DNA of 64,000 bases from Virgibacillus_O xinjiangensis (GTDB lineage: Bacteria > Bacillota > Bacilli > Bacillales > Amphibacillaceae), in contig NZ_JBHRSA010000025.1 in assembly GCF_042643145.1 (NCBI RefSeq), positions 1 to 64,000 of the forward strand, in the 5' to 3' direction. Under the pieces are notes generated by a model. That model did no database searches. It was not told where the DNA came from and saw only the letters and a list, made by a program, of their open reading frames with translations. The position numbers and the translations under genes are program-made. The stretch's first letter is position 1, and each line of letters begins with the position of its first letter. Below are positions 9,398 through 18,489 of this stretch, piece by piece.

Positions 9398-9700
9398 CTA
9401 TTTAATTGGACTATGAACGGTCACCAGCTTCGTTCCATCAGGAAACGTCGCTTCCACTTGCACATCTTTTACCATCTCCGGCACCCCGTCCATCACATCT
9501 TCTCGTGAAAGGATAGTGGTCCCATATTGCATCAGTTCAGCTACACTACTTCCATTCCTCGCACCTTCCAGCAGCTCATACGTGATCAGCGCTACACTTT
9601 CGGGATGGTTCAATTTCAATCCTCTTTCCATCCGTCTTCGGGCCAGATCAGCAGCGACTACAACCATGAGTTTTTCTTGTTCTCTAGGCAGCAGATTCAT
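9398..9700 (-). CDS. urease subunit gamma UreA
   Basis: A 100-residue structural subunit, the first gene of the operon. The N-terminal MNLLPREQEKL and the later GLKLNHPESVALI are family signatures. AGGGAGGGA precedes the ATG. The 5' region carries a TnrA box, see the separate entry. Confidence 0.97.
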   Translation of the reverse strand: MNLLPREQEKLMVVVAADLARRRMERGLKLNHPESVALITYELLEGARNGSSVAELMQYGTTILSREDVMDGVPEMVKDVQVEATFPDGTKLVTVHSPIK

Positions 9701-9776
9701 ATTATCCCTCCCTTTTGATTTTTCAGATTATTAACTATATCAGGTAGTTTACCATATAATGTCAGGTTATGTAACA
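9701..9776 (-). promoter_or_regulatory. ureA promoter region with TnrA box
   Basis: On the minus strand 9776-9760 reads TGTTACATAACCTGACA, a perfect match to the TnrA/GlnR box TGTNA-N7-TNACA. A candidate -10 TATAGT lies at 9739-9734, with no good -35, as expected for an activator-dependent promoter. The box centre is about 40-50 bases upstream of the likely start of transcription, the usual TnrA activation position. This predicts induction under nitrogen limitation. The rest of the gap up to 10010 holds no clear gene. Confidence 0.8.
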
Positions 9777-10010
9777 TAAAATGTATTAAAAGTTACAAAA
9801 ACTTTCGGTTCACTTGGGAAAAGGACTGGGGAGAGGCCGGAATGAGTGGGGAGAGATGTAAGCTAAGCGACAGGGCCTTAAGGCCACCAAGCGCGCATTC
9901 CCTAACACCTTCCCTGCGTGGTACAATAGGAGTAGATTTTTAGTATGCAAGAGTCGCAGCAGATGTTGCTTTTTATAGAGAATGACGGTCCAGAAAGGGA
10001 GGGGCGAAAG

Positions 10011-11210
10011 ATGAAAATTTTCCATACGGCAGATTGGCATTTGGGCAAGCTGGTACAGGGAGTTTATATGACAGAGGATCAGGGTGAGGTCCTGAGGCAG
10101 TTCGTCGAAGCGGTGGAGGAAGAGAAACCGGACGCAGTGATTGTAGCCGGTGATCTTTACGACCGGGCAGTGCCTCCGATTGAGGCGGTGCATTTGCTGG
10201 ATGAGGTGCTGGAGAAGCTGGTGCTAAAGCTGAACGTGCCGGTACTGGCGGTTGCGGGGAACCATGACAGCCCGAGCCGATTGAATTTCGGCAGCAGGAT
10301 CATGAAGGATAATGGCTATCATGTCGTCGGAAATCTGACAGAGGATTTGGAGCCCGTCCGGTTGGCGGACGAGCATGGCGAGGTGCATTTCCATCTGGTG
10401 CCATATTGTGATCCGAGTGTTGTACGGAATGTACTCGGTGATGAAGCAGTGCGCAGCCATAATGACGCAATGAACGCGATCATCGGGCGAATCAGGCCGA
10501 AGATGGACCCGGAAGCGCGGCATGTGTTCGTCGGGCATGCGTTTGTGACGCCTTACGGGGAAGAGGAAGAGAATACGAGTGAGTCAGAGCGGCCGCTGTC
10601 CATCGGCGGATCCGAGTACGTGGACGCCCATCATTTTGAAGACTTCCATTACACGGCACTCGGACACCTGCATCAGGCCCATTATGTCCTGAACGAGACG
10701 GTCCGCTATGCCGGGTCGCCGCTGAAATATTCCATCTCCGAGGAGCATCATCGGAAGGGCTACTTTGTCGTAGAGATGGATGAAAAAGGAAATGTCACGA
10801 CGGAGAAACGGTTCCTCTTCCCGAGCCGGGATATGCGCACGGTCGAAGCGGATCTCGAGGAAATTTTGACCTATCCGGTGAGTGAGGATTATGTGTTTGT
10901 CCGCCTGACGGACGAGACACCGGTCCTGTCACCGATGGAAAAAATCCGGTCGGTTTTCCCGAACGCGATGCATGTGGAGCGGAAGCACTTCCAGTCCATA
11001 GCCAAGCAAACAGAAGACGGCATGGAAAAAGTCGAGCGGACGAAAATGAGTGACATGGAGTTGTTCCGTGCTTTCTATCAGGAAGTGAAAGGCGAGGAAG
11101 CGAGTGCCGAAACAGAGGAGATTTTCCGGGAAGTGCTGGATGATCTGTTGAAGGAAGAGAATGAGACAAAGGATGCAGGCAGGGAAAAATCTGTTACCAA
11201 TGAAGCCTAA
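10011..11210 (+). CDS. exonuclease SbcCD subunit D (Mre11-like nuclease)
   Basis: A 399-residue metallophosphoesterase, the nuclease half of SbcCD, which cuts hairpins and protein-blocked DNA ends during replication repair. Motifs in order: DWHLG (8-12), GDLYDR (47-52), GNHDSPSR (83-90), GHAF, and GHLHQAH near 220. ATG 10011 gives the conserved MKIFHTADWH start and has AAGGGAGGGG upstream; an upstream in-frame ATG would add 22 residues. The Glu/Ala-rich C-terminus is of normal size. It is followed by sbcC 17 bases on. Confidence 0.95.
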   Translation: MKIFHTADWHLGKLVQGVYMTEDQGEVLRQFVEAVEEEKPDAVIVAGDLYDRAVPPIEAVHLLDEVLEKLVLKLNVPVLAVAGNHDSPSRLNFGSRIMKDNGYHVVGNLTEDLEPVRLADEHGEVHFHLVPYCDPSVVRNVLGDEAVRSHNDAMNAIIGRIRPKMDPEARHVFVGHAFVTPYGEEEENTSESERPLSIGGSEYVDAHHFEDFHYTALGHLHQAHYVLNETVRYAGSPLKYSISEEHHRKGYFVVEMDEKGNVTTEKRFLFPSRDMRTVEADLEEILTYPVSEDYVFVRLTDETPVLSPMEKIRSVFPNAMHVERKHFQSIAKQTEDGMEKVERTKMSDMELFRAFYQEVKGEEASAETEEIFREVLDDLLKEENETKDAGREKSVTNEA

Positions 11211-11227
11211 GGGGAGGAGAAATTGCA

Positions 11228-14200
11228 GTGAAACCATTAAAACTGACCATGACGGCATTCGGGCCGTATAAGGATACCGAGACGGTGGATTTCTCCGATC
11301 TGAAGGAGAACCGCCTGTTTGTCATTTCCGGAAACACCGGCGCCGGCAAGACGACGATCTTTGACGGAATCTGTTTCGCCCTGTACGGCTCAGCCAGTGG
11401 CCAAGACCGTGACCAGACCATGATGCTCCGGAGTGATTTTGCCGATGATGCCGTACATACAGCGGTCGAGCTGGAGTTTGAGCTTGGTAGCAGAATCTAC
11501 CGGGTGCTGCGGCAGCTTGGCCATGTGAAAAAAGGGAACAAGTCCAAGACCGGGGAAAAGTACGAATTCTATGAGAAACTGCCGGACGGAGAAAAGCCAT
11601 GTGTGGACAGGCAGATTGTTTCAGAGATTGATAAGAAGGTAGAGGCGCTGATCGGGCTCACCAAGGAGCAGTTCCGCCAAATTGTGATGCTGCCACAGGG
11701 GGAATTCCGCAAGTTGTTGACCTCTCAAACAGAGAACAAGGAAGAGATACTGAGGCGCTTGTTCAAGACCGAACCATACAAAAAAATCGGTGAAGGTCTC
11801 CGGGAGAAGAAGGCTGCAGCAGAAAAAGTCTTCCAGAAGGCAGAACAGCAGCGGGATCAGTTTGTGAGCCGTTTGAAGGCAGCTTTGCCAGAGCGTGAGG
11901 ATTCTGAGCTTTTCCAACTGCTTGCGGGTGAGCATTATAACGAAAATCAGCTGCTGGCAGGTCTCGAAACAGAGATTGCCTATTATGAGAAACGGGTTGC
12001 TGTGGACAAGGAGACCTATGAAAAGGCCTATCAGCAGCATGATCAGAAGCAGAATGAGTTCCATCAAGCCAAAGCCTTGAATGAGAGTTTTGACAACCTG
12101 GAGAAGAAAAGCCAGCAGCTGAAAGAGATGAACGAACAGGTTCCTCTTTTTCAACAAAAGGAAAAACAGCTGGCAGAAGCGGAACGGGCGGAAGGCATTT
12201 CACCATATGAAAAGCAGGCCGAGGAACGTCGCCAGGAAGAAAAGGCGAAAATAGATGCATGGACCAACGCAGAAGCAGCGAAGAAGACGGCCGTAGAGAT
12301 GTTGGAAAAAGTGGAACAGCGCTACCGTGAAGAAGAGGCGAAGGAAAAGGACCGGGAGGCGTTGAGAAAGAAGCTCGACCAGCTGCAGGAATTCATGCCG
12401 ATGGTCAAAGAGATGGATGAACGCAAACGGAAGATGGAACAACTGCAGAAGACCGCCGAGAAGCAGGAAGCAGATTTGCACAAGCTTCAGAAAGATAAGC
12501 AGGAGAAGAAGCAGCAGGCAGACCAGCAGCAGGAGCAGATCAACCAGCTGGACCGGGCCGTAAACGAATTGCCGGACAAGCAGCAGACGCTGAATGGTAT
12601 GAGGGAGAAAGTCCGTGTTGTACAGGCATTGCTGAAAACAGGCAAAGAGCATCAGAAATGGCAAAAAGAGGTGGAGCAGAAGCAGTCGGTTTTTGAACAG
12701 GCGGATAAAGCTTATAAAGAACTGGAAAGCCGCTGGCTGGAAGACCAGGCAAGCATCCTGGCAGGACACCTCCATGACGGGGAGGCGTGCCCGGTCTGTG
12801 GCAGTACCGAACATCCAGCCAAAGCATCCGCCGCAACGGCAAGTGTGACAAAGGAAGAGCTGGAACAACGACGGAAAGAGCTCAGTGAAAAGGAGCGTGT
12901 GTATCGCGATGCGGCTGCCTCCTTGCAGATGAATGAGCGGCAGATGGAAGAGCATGCACAGGAAGCACTGGATTATGGCGTTGAAAAGCAGGAGGCCAAC
13001 ATCGTCTATCATCAGCTGGTCGAGGATGGCAAGAAGCTGGACCAGGAGGTGAAAGGCCTTCAGGAGAAGCGGCAGCAGCTCAGCCAGTTGAAAGAGGCCC
13101 ATGAGAAGCTGAATGAAGCAGTGCGCAAGCTCGAGGGGCAGGAGGAAAGTCTGGCGAAGGCCAGCCAGGAAGCCACCACCGCCTATCAGACAGAGAAAGC
13201 GGTATATGAGGACAGGCTCCAGAGCATTCCCGAAGAAATACGTACCTTGTCTGTGCTGGAAAAGCAGATAGCGGAAACGGAAAAAGCGAAAACAGAGCTG
13301 GAACAGGCCTGGGAACGAGTCCAAACGGAAATGCAGCAGGCCAAGGAACAGCAGACCAAAGCAATGTCCAATTTGGAGCATGCCGAGAGCCAGAAGAAGG
13401 AAGCGGAAGAAAAACATGCCCACGCGGTTTCACAGCTGGATGAAGAGCTGAAAAGGGTCGGGTTCCCCGATATGCAAGCCTATCAAGAAGCAAAACTCTC
13501 CGCGGCTGATCGTGAGCAGCTTTCCAAGCGGATAGAAGAGTTCAAACAGAACCGTTCTACGTTGGAACAGCAGGTGAAAGAGCTCGAGGAAAGTCTGAAA
13601 GAGAAGACGCGCATGGATCTGACAGCCATCCAGGAGCAGCTGGAACAGTTGAAACAAGCATATGAATCGGCTTGGAAGACATGGAACCAGTCCATGGAAC
13701 ACCACAAAGAAGCGGCTGCCTTAAAAGAAAAAATCATGGAGGCAGGCGCACAGGTACGGGAAGCAGAGAAAAAGCTCGGCACGATCAGCGATCTATATGA
13801 TATGATCCGTGGACAGAACAGCCGCAAGATTTCGTTCGAACGTTACCTGCAGATGGAATACTTGGAGCAGATCATCGATGCGGCCAACCATCGGCTCAAT
13901 CGCCTGTCCAATGGGCAGTTCTATCTGAGCCGCAGTGACCGCCAGGAAGCAAATGGCCGGCAGAGCGGATTGGCACTTGATGTCTATGACGCATACACCG
14001 GGCAGACCAGAGACGTGAAGACCCTGTCCGGCGGGGAAAAGTTCAATGCATCCTTATGCCTTGCGCTCGGAATGTCCGATGTCATCCAAAGCTTCCAGGG
14101 GAACATCTCCATGGAAACGATGTTCATCGACGAAGGCTTCGGCACCTTGGATGAGGAAGCACTCAACAAAGCAATCGATGCCCTTGTCGACCTGCAGCAG

Positions 14201-14320
14201 TCGGGCCGCATGATCGGTGTCATCTCCCATGTCCAGGAACTCAAATCCATCTTTCCGGCAGTCCTGGAAGTAGAGAAGACAAAAGAAGGGTTCAGTGAGA
14301 CGAAGTTTGTGTTGAAGTAG
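11228..14320 (+). CDS. exonuclease SbcCD subunit C (Rad50-like ATPase)
   Basis: A 1030-residue SMC-like ATPase that drives SbcD. The Walker A GNTGAGKTT is at 35-43, followed by two long coiled-coil arms rich in Glu, Lys and Gln. The zinc hook CPVC at about 521-524 lies at the apex. The ABC signature LSGGEKF is near 933 and the Walker B MFIDEGFG near 965. It starts with GTG preceded by GGGGAGGAG. It is in one operon with sbcD. Confidence 0.96.
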   Translation: MKPLKLTMTAFGPYKDTETVDFSDLKENRLFVISGNTGAGKTTIFDGICFALYGSASGQDRDQTMMLRSDFADDAVHTAVELEFELGSRIYRVLRQLGHVKKGNKSKTGEKYEFYEKLPDGEKPCVDRQIVSEIDKKVEALIGLTKEQFRQIVMLPQGEFRKLLTSQTENKEEILRRLFKTEPYKKIGEGLREKKAAAEKVFQKAEQQRDQFVSRLKAALPEREDSELFQLLAGEHYNENQLLAGLETEIAYYEKRVAVDKETYEKAYQQHDQKQNEFHQAKALNESFDNLEKKSQQLKEMNEQVPLFQQKEKQLAEAERAEGISPYEKQAEERRQEEKAKIDAWTNAEAAKKTAVEMLEKVEQRYREEEAKEKDREALRKKLDQLQEFMPMVKEMDERKRKMEQLQKTAEKQEADLHKLQKDKQEKKQQADQQQEQINQLDRAVNELPDKQQTLNGMREKVRVVQALLKTGKEHQKWQKEVEQKQSVFEQADKAYKELESRWLEDQASILAGHLHDGEACPVCGSTEHPAKASAATASVTKEELEQRRKELSEKERVYRDAAASLQMNERQMEEHAQEALDYGVEKQEANIVYHQLVEDGKKLDQEVKGLQEKRQQLSQLKEAHEKLNEAVRKLEGQEESLAKASQEATTAYQTEKAVYEDRLQSIPEEIRTLSVLEKQIAETEKAKTELEQAWERVQTEMQQAKEQQTKAMSNLEHAESQKKEAEEKHAHAVSQLDEELKRVGFPDMQAYQEAKLSAADREQLSKRIEEFKQNRSTLEQQVKELEESLKEKTRMDLTAIQEQLEQLKQAYESAWKTWNQSMEHHKEAAALKEKIMEAGAQVREAEKKLGTISDLYDMIRGQNSRKISFERYLQMEYLEQIIDAANHRLNRLSNGQFYLSRSDRQEANGRQSGLALDVYDAYTGQTRDVKTLSGGEKFNASLCLALGMSDVIQSFQGNISMETMFIDEGFGTLDEEALNKAIDALVDLQQSGRMIGVISHVQELKSIFPAVLEVEKTKEGFSETKFVLK

Positions 14321-14509
14321 TTGGGGAGCTTGATGGCTCACTTGGATTACAGAGTGATACGGTAAACAAGGGAGATCATAGAGCAGCAAGGAATCAAAAT
14401 AAAGCCATACCTGCCGTCTGTTCAAAGGGAGTGGTATACTTCTTTTGGCAAGACGGAGAGAATGGTGAGGAGAAGTGTAGGATTAAACTGCAAAAGGAGT
14501 GTGTTCAAG

Positions 14510-14950
14510 ATGGTTGGAGTAGAATTGGATATGGTGGTAAAAGACAGCTTGAAAGCATTGGAATTGTACGAGAATATATTTGATATCGAGCGGGTGGAGG
14601 TCTCAAACTTTCCTCGTGGGGAAAATGAGGCGGTTTTCACCCTATACGACGTCCATTTTCATATGTTGGATGAAAACCCGGACTTCCATTTGATCGCACC
14701 AAGCCCGGACGACCCTAAGACCAGCTGGGTCAATGTTACAGTCCCAGACATCAAGGACACTTACGCAAAGGCGATGGAGTTGGGCTGTACAGAGATTCAA
14801 CCAGTGACAGAAATTCCTGACTATGGGTTGTCGAATGCCATATTCATGGACCCTTTCGGATATGTATGGATGCTTCATCAAATACATAAAAAGGTCAGTC
14901 ATGAAGAACGTTTACAGCTTTGGGAGGAAAGAAAAGAGAAGAAAGAGTAG
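14510..14950 (+). CDS. VOC-family (glyoxalase/PhnB-like) protein
   Basis: A 146-residue single-domain protein of the vicinal oxygen chelate fold. It has the beta-alpha-beta-beta-beta pattern and the terminal segment FMDPFGYVWMLHQ typical of PhnB-like members. ATG 14510 is chosen because AAAAGGAGTG sits eight bases upstream; the longer frame from 14462 lacks such a site. The substrate is unknown. Confidence 0.8.
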   Translation: MVGVELDMVVKDSLKALELYENIFDIERVEVSNFPRGENEAVFTLYDVHFHMLDENPDFHLIAPSPDDPKTSWVNVTVPDIKDTYAKAMELGCTEIQPVTEIPDYGLSNAIFMDPFGYVWMLHQIHKKVSHEERLQLWEERKEKKE

Positions 14951-15059
14951 TGGGCGCTAAAGGCCAACCTTCCCAAACAACACGATGCGTTTCTGGAAAA
15001 TCCAGAAGAGCATTTTTCTTAACAAATCATTGACTTTGCGGAATAGTATGAAATGGGGG

Positions 15060-15308
15060 ATGAATTTGTTAAACATTACCAGAATCATATCAGCACTCAT
15101 CGGAGGCGCTTTAGCCATTTACGGGCTGGCCACAGGAAATACACATCTCATGCCATATATGATGTTTTTTCTGGGAGTAATGCTTTTGGCTATGGGGACA
15201 TCGGAGATCAAAAAGGAAAAAAGGCTCATAGGCTATAGTAGTGTCATTGTTTCATTTTTGGTTTTCTCTGTTGCCGTAGAAGGTTTCTTATATAATCTTA
15301 CCAGCTGA
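15060..15308 (+). CDS. DUF3953 small membrane protein (YczI-like)
   Basis: About 82 residues with three short hydrophobic segments and the central MPYMMFFLGVMLLAMG typical of DUF3953. A GGGGG run lies immediately before ATG 15060; TTG 15066 and ATG 15048 are alternatives, so the exact start is uncertain. No function is known. Confidence 0.7.
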   Translation: MNLLNITRIISALIGGALAIYGLATGNTHLMPYMMFFLGVMLLAMGTSEIKKEKRLIGYSSVIVSFLVFSVAVEGFLYNLTS

Positions 15309-15374
15309 AAGTTGGAGAGGACTGTTGTTCAATCAGGGTGGCTAGTTCAACAAGAAATAATTGGAGGCGATTAC

Positions 15375-15953
15375 TTGAGGAAATGGTTTCTTGTTATTGG
15401 TTTATTTATGGCCTTATCCTCTTTATCAGCTTGTTCTTCAGAGCCCTCTCTTAAACTAGTAGACGCCAAGGTTGATATTGTTAAAGATAAAAATCTGCTT
15501 GGGTCAATTGGGATAACAGAAGGGGAGAGGAAGGGAGAGGAGTTAATACCGACAGCTTTGTATTACGAATTCACGATGGAAAATACCAGTAATAAAACAG
15601 TAGGTACCCGAGAAGTCGATAGAGGAATCCGACTGAAGATTGAACCTAAAGAAAAACTGAAATCAGTGTCAGAAGATATCATAGGCTTCAATATCTATCA
15701 TCCTGAAGATTATTATGAAAGTGGCGTAGGTTTCGGTCAAAGTTTTGTATCTGTTCTACGATCTGACCAAAAGGGTGCGTATACTCTCTACTATGAATTA
15801 GGGGTAAGCGAGGAAAATGTTCAAGTTCCACTTCTTGTACCTTCCCAAGAAAAACTGGATATACTGGAGAAGTATTCATTTAATGCCTTTCTGGTTGTAA
15901 CCGCAGAAAATCACGAAATAGCAAGATTTGATTTGGACAAATTCACCCCCTAA
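15375..15953 (+). CDS. lipoprotein, unknown
   Basis: A 192-residue predicted lipoprotein. A basic N-terminus and hydrophobic stretch end in the lipobox LSAC, so Cys near residue 20 should be lipidated and the protein held on the outer face of the membrane. It starts at TTG 15375, chosen because GGAGGCGA lies just upstream; the longer frame from ATG 15312 would bury the signal peptide. The rest resembles a beta-rich extracytoplasmic domain with a segment (MENTSNKTVG) like DUF5067-type proteins. Function unknown. Confidence 0.7.
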   Translation: MRKWFLVIGLFMALSSLSACSSEPSLKLVDAKVDIVKDKNLLGSIGITEGERKGEELIPTALYYEFTMENTSNKTVGTREVDRGIRLKIEPKEKLKSVSEDIIGFNIYHPEDYYESGVGFGQSFVSVLRSDQKGAYTLYYELGVSEENVQVPLLVPSQEKLDILEKYSFNAFLVVTAENHEIARFDLDKFTP

Positions 15954-16305
15954 TGAGAGGCAGCATGGGATAAATATATGTGAACAAGTGGGGTGCTATT
16001 GCTGAAAGTGCTGCAGTCGCAGTTTTATTAATGAAGCAAGGTTGACTAACGAAGAATCGAATGGAAACAGCAGAACTGATACCGTGCGTCACGGGGCAAA
16101 GTTTCCATAACAAATCCGTTGATAAAGAGAGTTGATTTGTAACACCATCATGGAAATTCATTGGAAACCTTCCAGGCCAACGAGTTGAGGTATTTTTTCC
16201 CATTTCACCTATTTTGGAGGAAATCATCAAAATTCAGGTTAGCTTGCTTCTATTTCAGGGTAGGAAATAGGAGAATTCAACCTTTACGAATAAGATGGTG
16301 ATCAT
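15954..16305. other. 352-base gap, possibly decayed coding sequence
   Basis: No intact gene. On the plus strand one frame reads as protein-like pieces (from about 15981 to 16260) broken by two stop codons. The opposite strand is open for about 95 codons without a ribosome binding site. It may be a gene remnant. I recognise no family. Confidence 0.35.
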
Positions 16306-17700
16306 ATGGGGCTCTACTATGTTAAGAAATATTTTAAAATGTCGAGACGTCAGCGGAAAAGTGAGTTGAAATCAACCCTTTGGTTCATGCCGCTTCGATA
16401 TATTATTGGTGCGGTCGGTTTATCGGCATTTACCTTTTATCTCGATTATGTGGTGGATGTGGGCATGTATCTGCCGGCTGCGATCGGTTTCAGTGGTCAG
16501 ACCCTGCAGGTGCTTTTGAGTGCACTGGTAGGAGGGGTGCTGACCTTGAGCGCTTTTACCATCAACTCCCTGCTCGTCGCCCTGACGACGTTCAGCGGAC
16601 AGTTCTCATCCAAAATGCTCGTAAACTTTGTCAGTGATCGAGCAACCCAGCATGTGCTTGGTATTTTTAACGGCAGCTTCATCTATGTGCTATTGAACTT
16701 CTTGTATGTGACCCATGAAGAAGAGGAGTATATTGTCGCAACGCCGATCTTATCCATTCTTACAGCAATAACCGCAGCTGTGACATTTGTATATTTTATC
16801 AACCATACAGCGACCTGGATGCAGGTTCATAATATCAGCTTCAATATGAATGCCAAATCCAAACAGGTACAGGCTTCCTTGGAAAAAGAATTGAGGCCCT
16901 ATCACCTCGATAAGGAGATGTATAGGGAATCCCTGCCTTCCAATTCAGATGGAAAGGTTATAAAAGCCAAGGAATCAGGATACCTTCAAGTCGCCAACTT
17001 TTCAAGATTGGTCAAACAGGCGAGCAGGGACGATATCCTTCTTAGATTCGAGGTGCGGATTGGAGAATTCGTCGTTGAAGGAACGCCACTGCTCACTTAT
17101 TGGGAATACGGAAGAACCATCAACCCCGACCGTTATTATAAATCCATAGAGATAGGGATCAAACAAACAGAAATTCAAGATCTGGAGTATGGGCTGATCA
17201 AGCTTGCCGAAGTAGCCATCAAGGCTTTCGGTCATAATGACCCTCTCACGGTTACCAACACCATCCATCAAATTGCTGATTTGTTGAAAAGCATTGGCCA
17301 GTCAACGAATTTCTCTCCCTACCTGTTCGACCAGAATCAGCAGCTTCGTGTAATCTTGAATCTGAAGGATTTCCAGTATTATCTTCATAGAGGATTCGCT
17401 TCCATCCGTGAGTATGCCAACCAGAACTCCATCGTCATAACGGAGCTGATCACCATGGTATCCTTGTTGAGTAAAACGATGGACAAGGAAGTACATCAAG
17501 ATTTATGGGAATTTGCCCGACAGACCATTTTTGGCTTTGATAACTACAGCCTCTACGAAAATGACTGCCTGTATATTTTGGAGCAATTATCCGAGCTCGC
17601 TAAAAACACGGGCAATCAGGAGGATTACCTTTTCCTGCTTGAATATATGCTGCAAAGAGTCAGTTCGAAGAGTGCCTCCAAGGTGCAGCCTTCTCTTTAA
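16306..17700 (+). CDS. DUF2254 membrane protein
   Basis: A 464-residue protein with four hydrophobic segments in the first 165 residues (about 29-48, 63-90, 118-137 and 143-165). A long soluble C-terminal part follows. The layout and the TLSAFTINSLLVALTTFSGQ stretch match DUF2254. It starts at ATG 16306 with only a weak GGTGAT upstream. The role is unknown; a channel or sensor is possible. Confidence 0.85.
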   Translation: MGLYYVKKYFKMSRRQRKSELKSTLWFMPLRYIIGAVGLSAFTFYLDYVVDVGMYLPAAIGFSGQTLQVLLSALVGGVLTLSAFTINSLLVALTTFSGQFSSKMLVNFVSDRATQHVLGIFNGSFIYVLLNFLYVTHEEEEYIVATPILSILTAITAAVTFVYFINHTATWMQVHNISFNMNAKSKQVQASLEKELRPYHLDKEMYRESLPSNSDGKVIKAKESGYLQVANFSRLVKQASRDDILLRFEVRIGEFVVEGTPLLTYWEYGRTINPDRYYKSIEIGIKQTEIQDLEYGLIKLAEVAIKAFGHNDPLTVTNTIHQIADLLKSIGQSTNFSPYLFDQNQQLRVILNLKDFQYYLHRGFASIREYANQNSIVITELITMVSLLSKTMDKEVHQDLWEFARQTIFGFDNYSLYENDCLYILEQLSELAKNTGNQEDYLFLLEYMLQRVSSKSASKVQPSL

Positions 17701-17764
17701 GTAGAAGATGCATAGGTAAGTCCATGCTGCATGCTGGTTCTTCAATTAACCCAAGCACAGGCGA

Positions 17765-17796
17765 AACGCTCAGAAAAATTGCTGAGCGTCTTGTCT
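17765..17796 (+). terminator. weak terminator-like hairpin
   Basis: ACGCTCAG / CTGAGCGT inverted repeat with an A/T loop, followed by CTTGTCTGTT. It is placed after the DUF2254 gene. The T-run is poor. Confidence 0.45.
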
Positions 17797-17897
17797 GTTA
17801 TGCTTGTGTTTCAGTAGTTGGTAATAACTAGTGCATAGTACTCTAGGCATTCCGCTTCCAAATTTGCATAAAGTCCGACCTCAAACCAGCCGGCAAC

Positions 17898-18047
17898 TTA
17901 TTGTGGCCGCTTCGTGGAAATGCCATCCCCTTCGTTTCTCTTTCTGGATTGCCTTCTATCTTCATCTGCCATGGAAGGAGCAGGTTTTTTATAAAAGTTT
18001 TCCCGCTTCTCTGCTGCATATGGAAGACGTTGCTCATCCTCTGCCAT
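17898..18047 (-). CDS. small 49-residue hydrophilic protein
   Basis: ATG 18047 is preceded by an ideal AAAGGAGGT site nine bases away, supporting this start rather than the longer frame from 18101. The product is 49 residues, very rich in Glu, Asp, Lys and Arg, with no hydrophobic core, and probably disordered. It resembles the small charged proteins of sporulating bacilli, but I do not recognise a family. Confidence 0.6.
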   Translation of the reverse strand: MAEDEQRLPYAAEKRENFYKKPAPSMADEDRRQSRKRNEGDGISTKRPQ

Positions 18048-18119
18048 GCTGTTACCTCCTTTTCCCACGTAATGGGTTGTTATTATAAGCTTCTGCAACA
18101 TCCATTGACCTATTCAAAA

Positions 18120-18336
18120 AATGTGGGGTGGCTCAGCAGATATCTTGCGTGTAATCTGCCGATAAAGCCGCGCACCTGGTGATATCGTGCGTGACCTGCG
18201 GATAAGTCCGTGCTTCAGCGGAAATCAGGAGCGACCTGCTGATAAATTGGAGCTCCAGCGGAAATCGCGCGCCATCTGCGGATAAATCTGCGCTCCAGAT
18301 ACCGATCGCGGCCTGCCGATAAGTCCATCACGCCGA
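18120..18336 (-). repeat. 40-bp tandem array, degenerate copy (minus orientation)
   Basis: About five degenerate units. Read on the minus strand, units of 40 bp alternate a TTTATCNGCAG half with a GATTTCCGCTGGAGC half, matching the arrays near 37.7 kb and 50.3 kb. Together with flanking sequence it fills the gap between the 49-residue gene and the spo0M terminator. Confidence 0.75.
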
Positions 18337-18424
18337 ATGAAGTGGAAACGATGAAAGAGCCTGTCGACCAGGCTTTCTTACTACGGTTTCTTGATGGACA
18401 GGTAAATCAAGTGACTTTGGCAGC

Positions 18425-18475
18425 AAAGAGGATTTCGCGCAGTATTGACGCGAAATCCTCTTTCTTACTTTTCAT
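18425..18475. terminator. rho-independent terminator
   Basis: Perfect 15-bp stem AAAGAGGATTTCGCG / CGCGAAATCCTCTTT with a nine-base loop. On the plus strand it is followed by CTTACTTTTC. It lies just past the 3' end of the minus-strand spo0M and is probably used from both sides. Confidence 0.8.
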
Positions 18476-18489
18476 AGGTGAGCCAATTC

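Noticed and set aside
9810..10193. Minus-strand frame opposite the start of sbcD
   Set aside because: Shadow frame, lies across the sbcD start region with no ribosome binding site.
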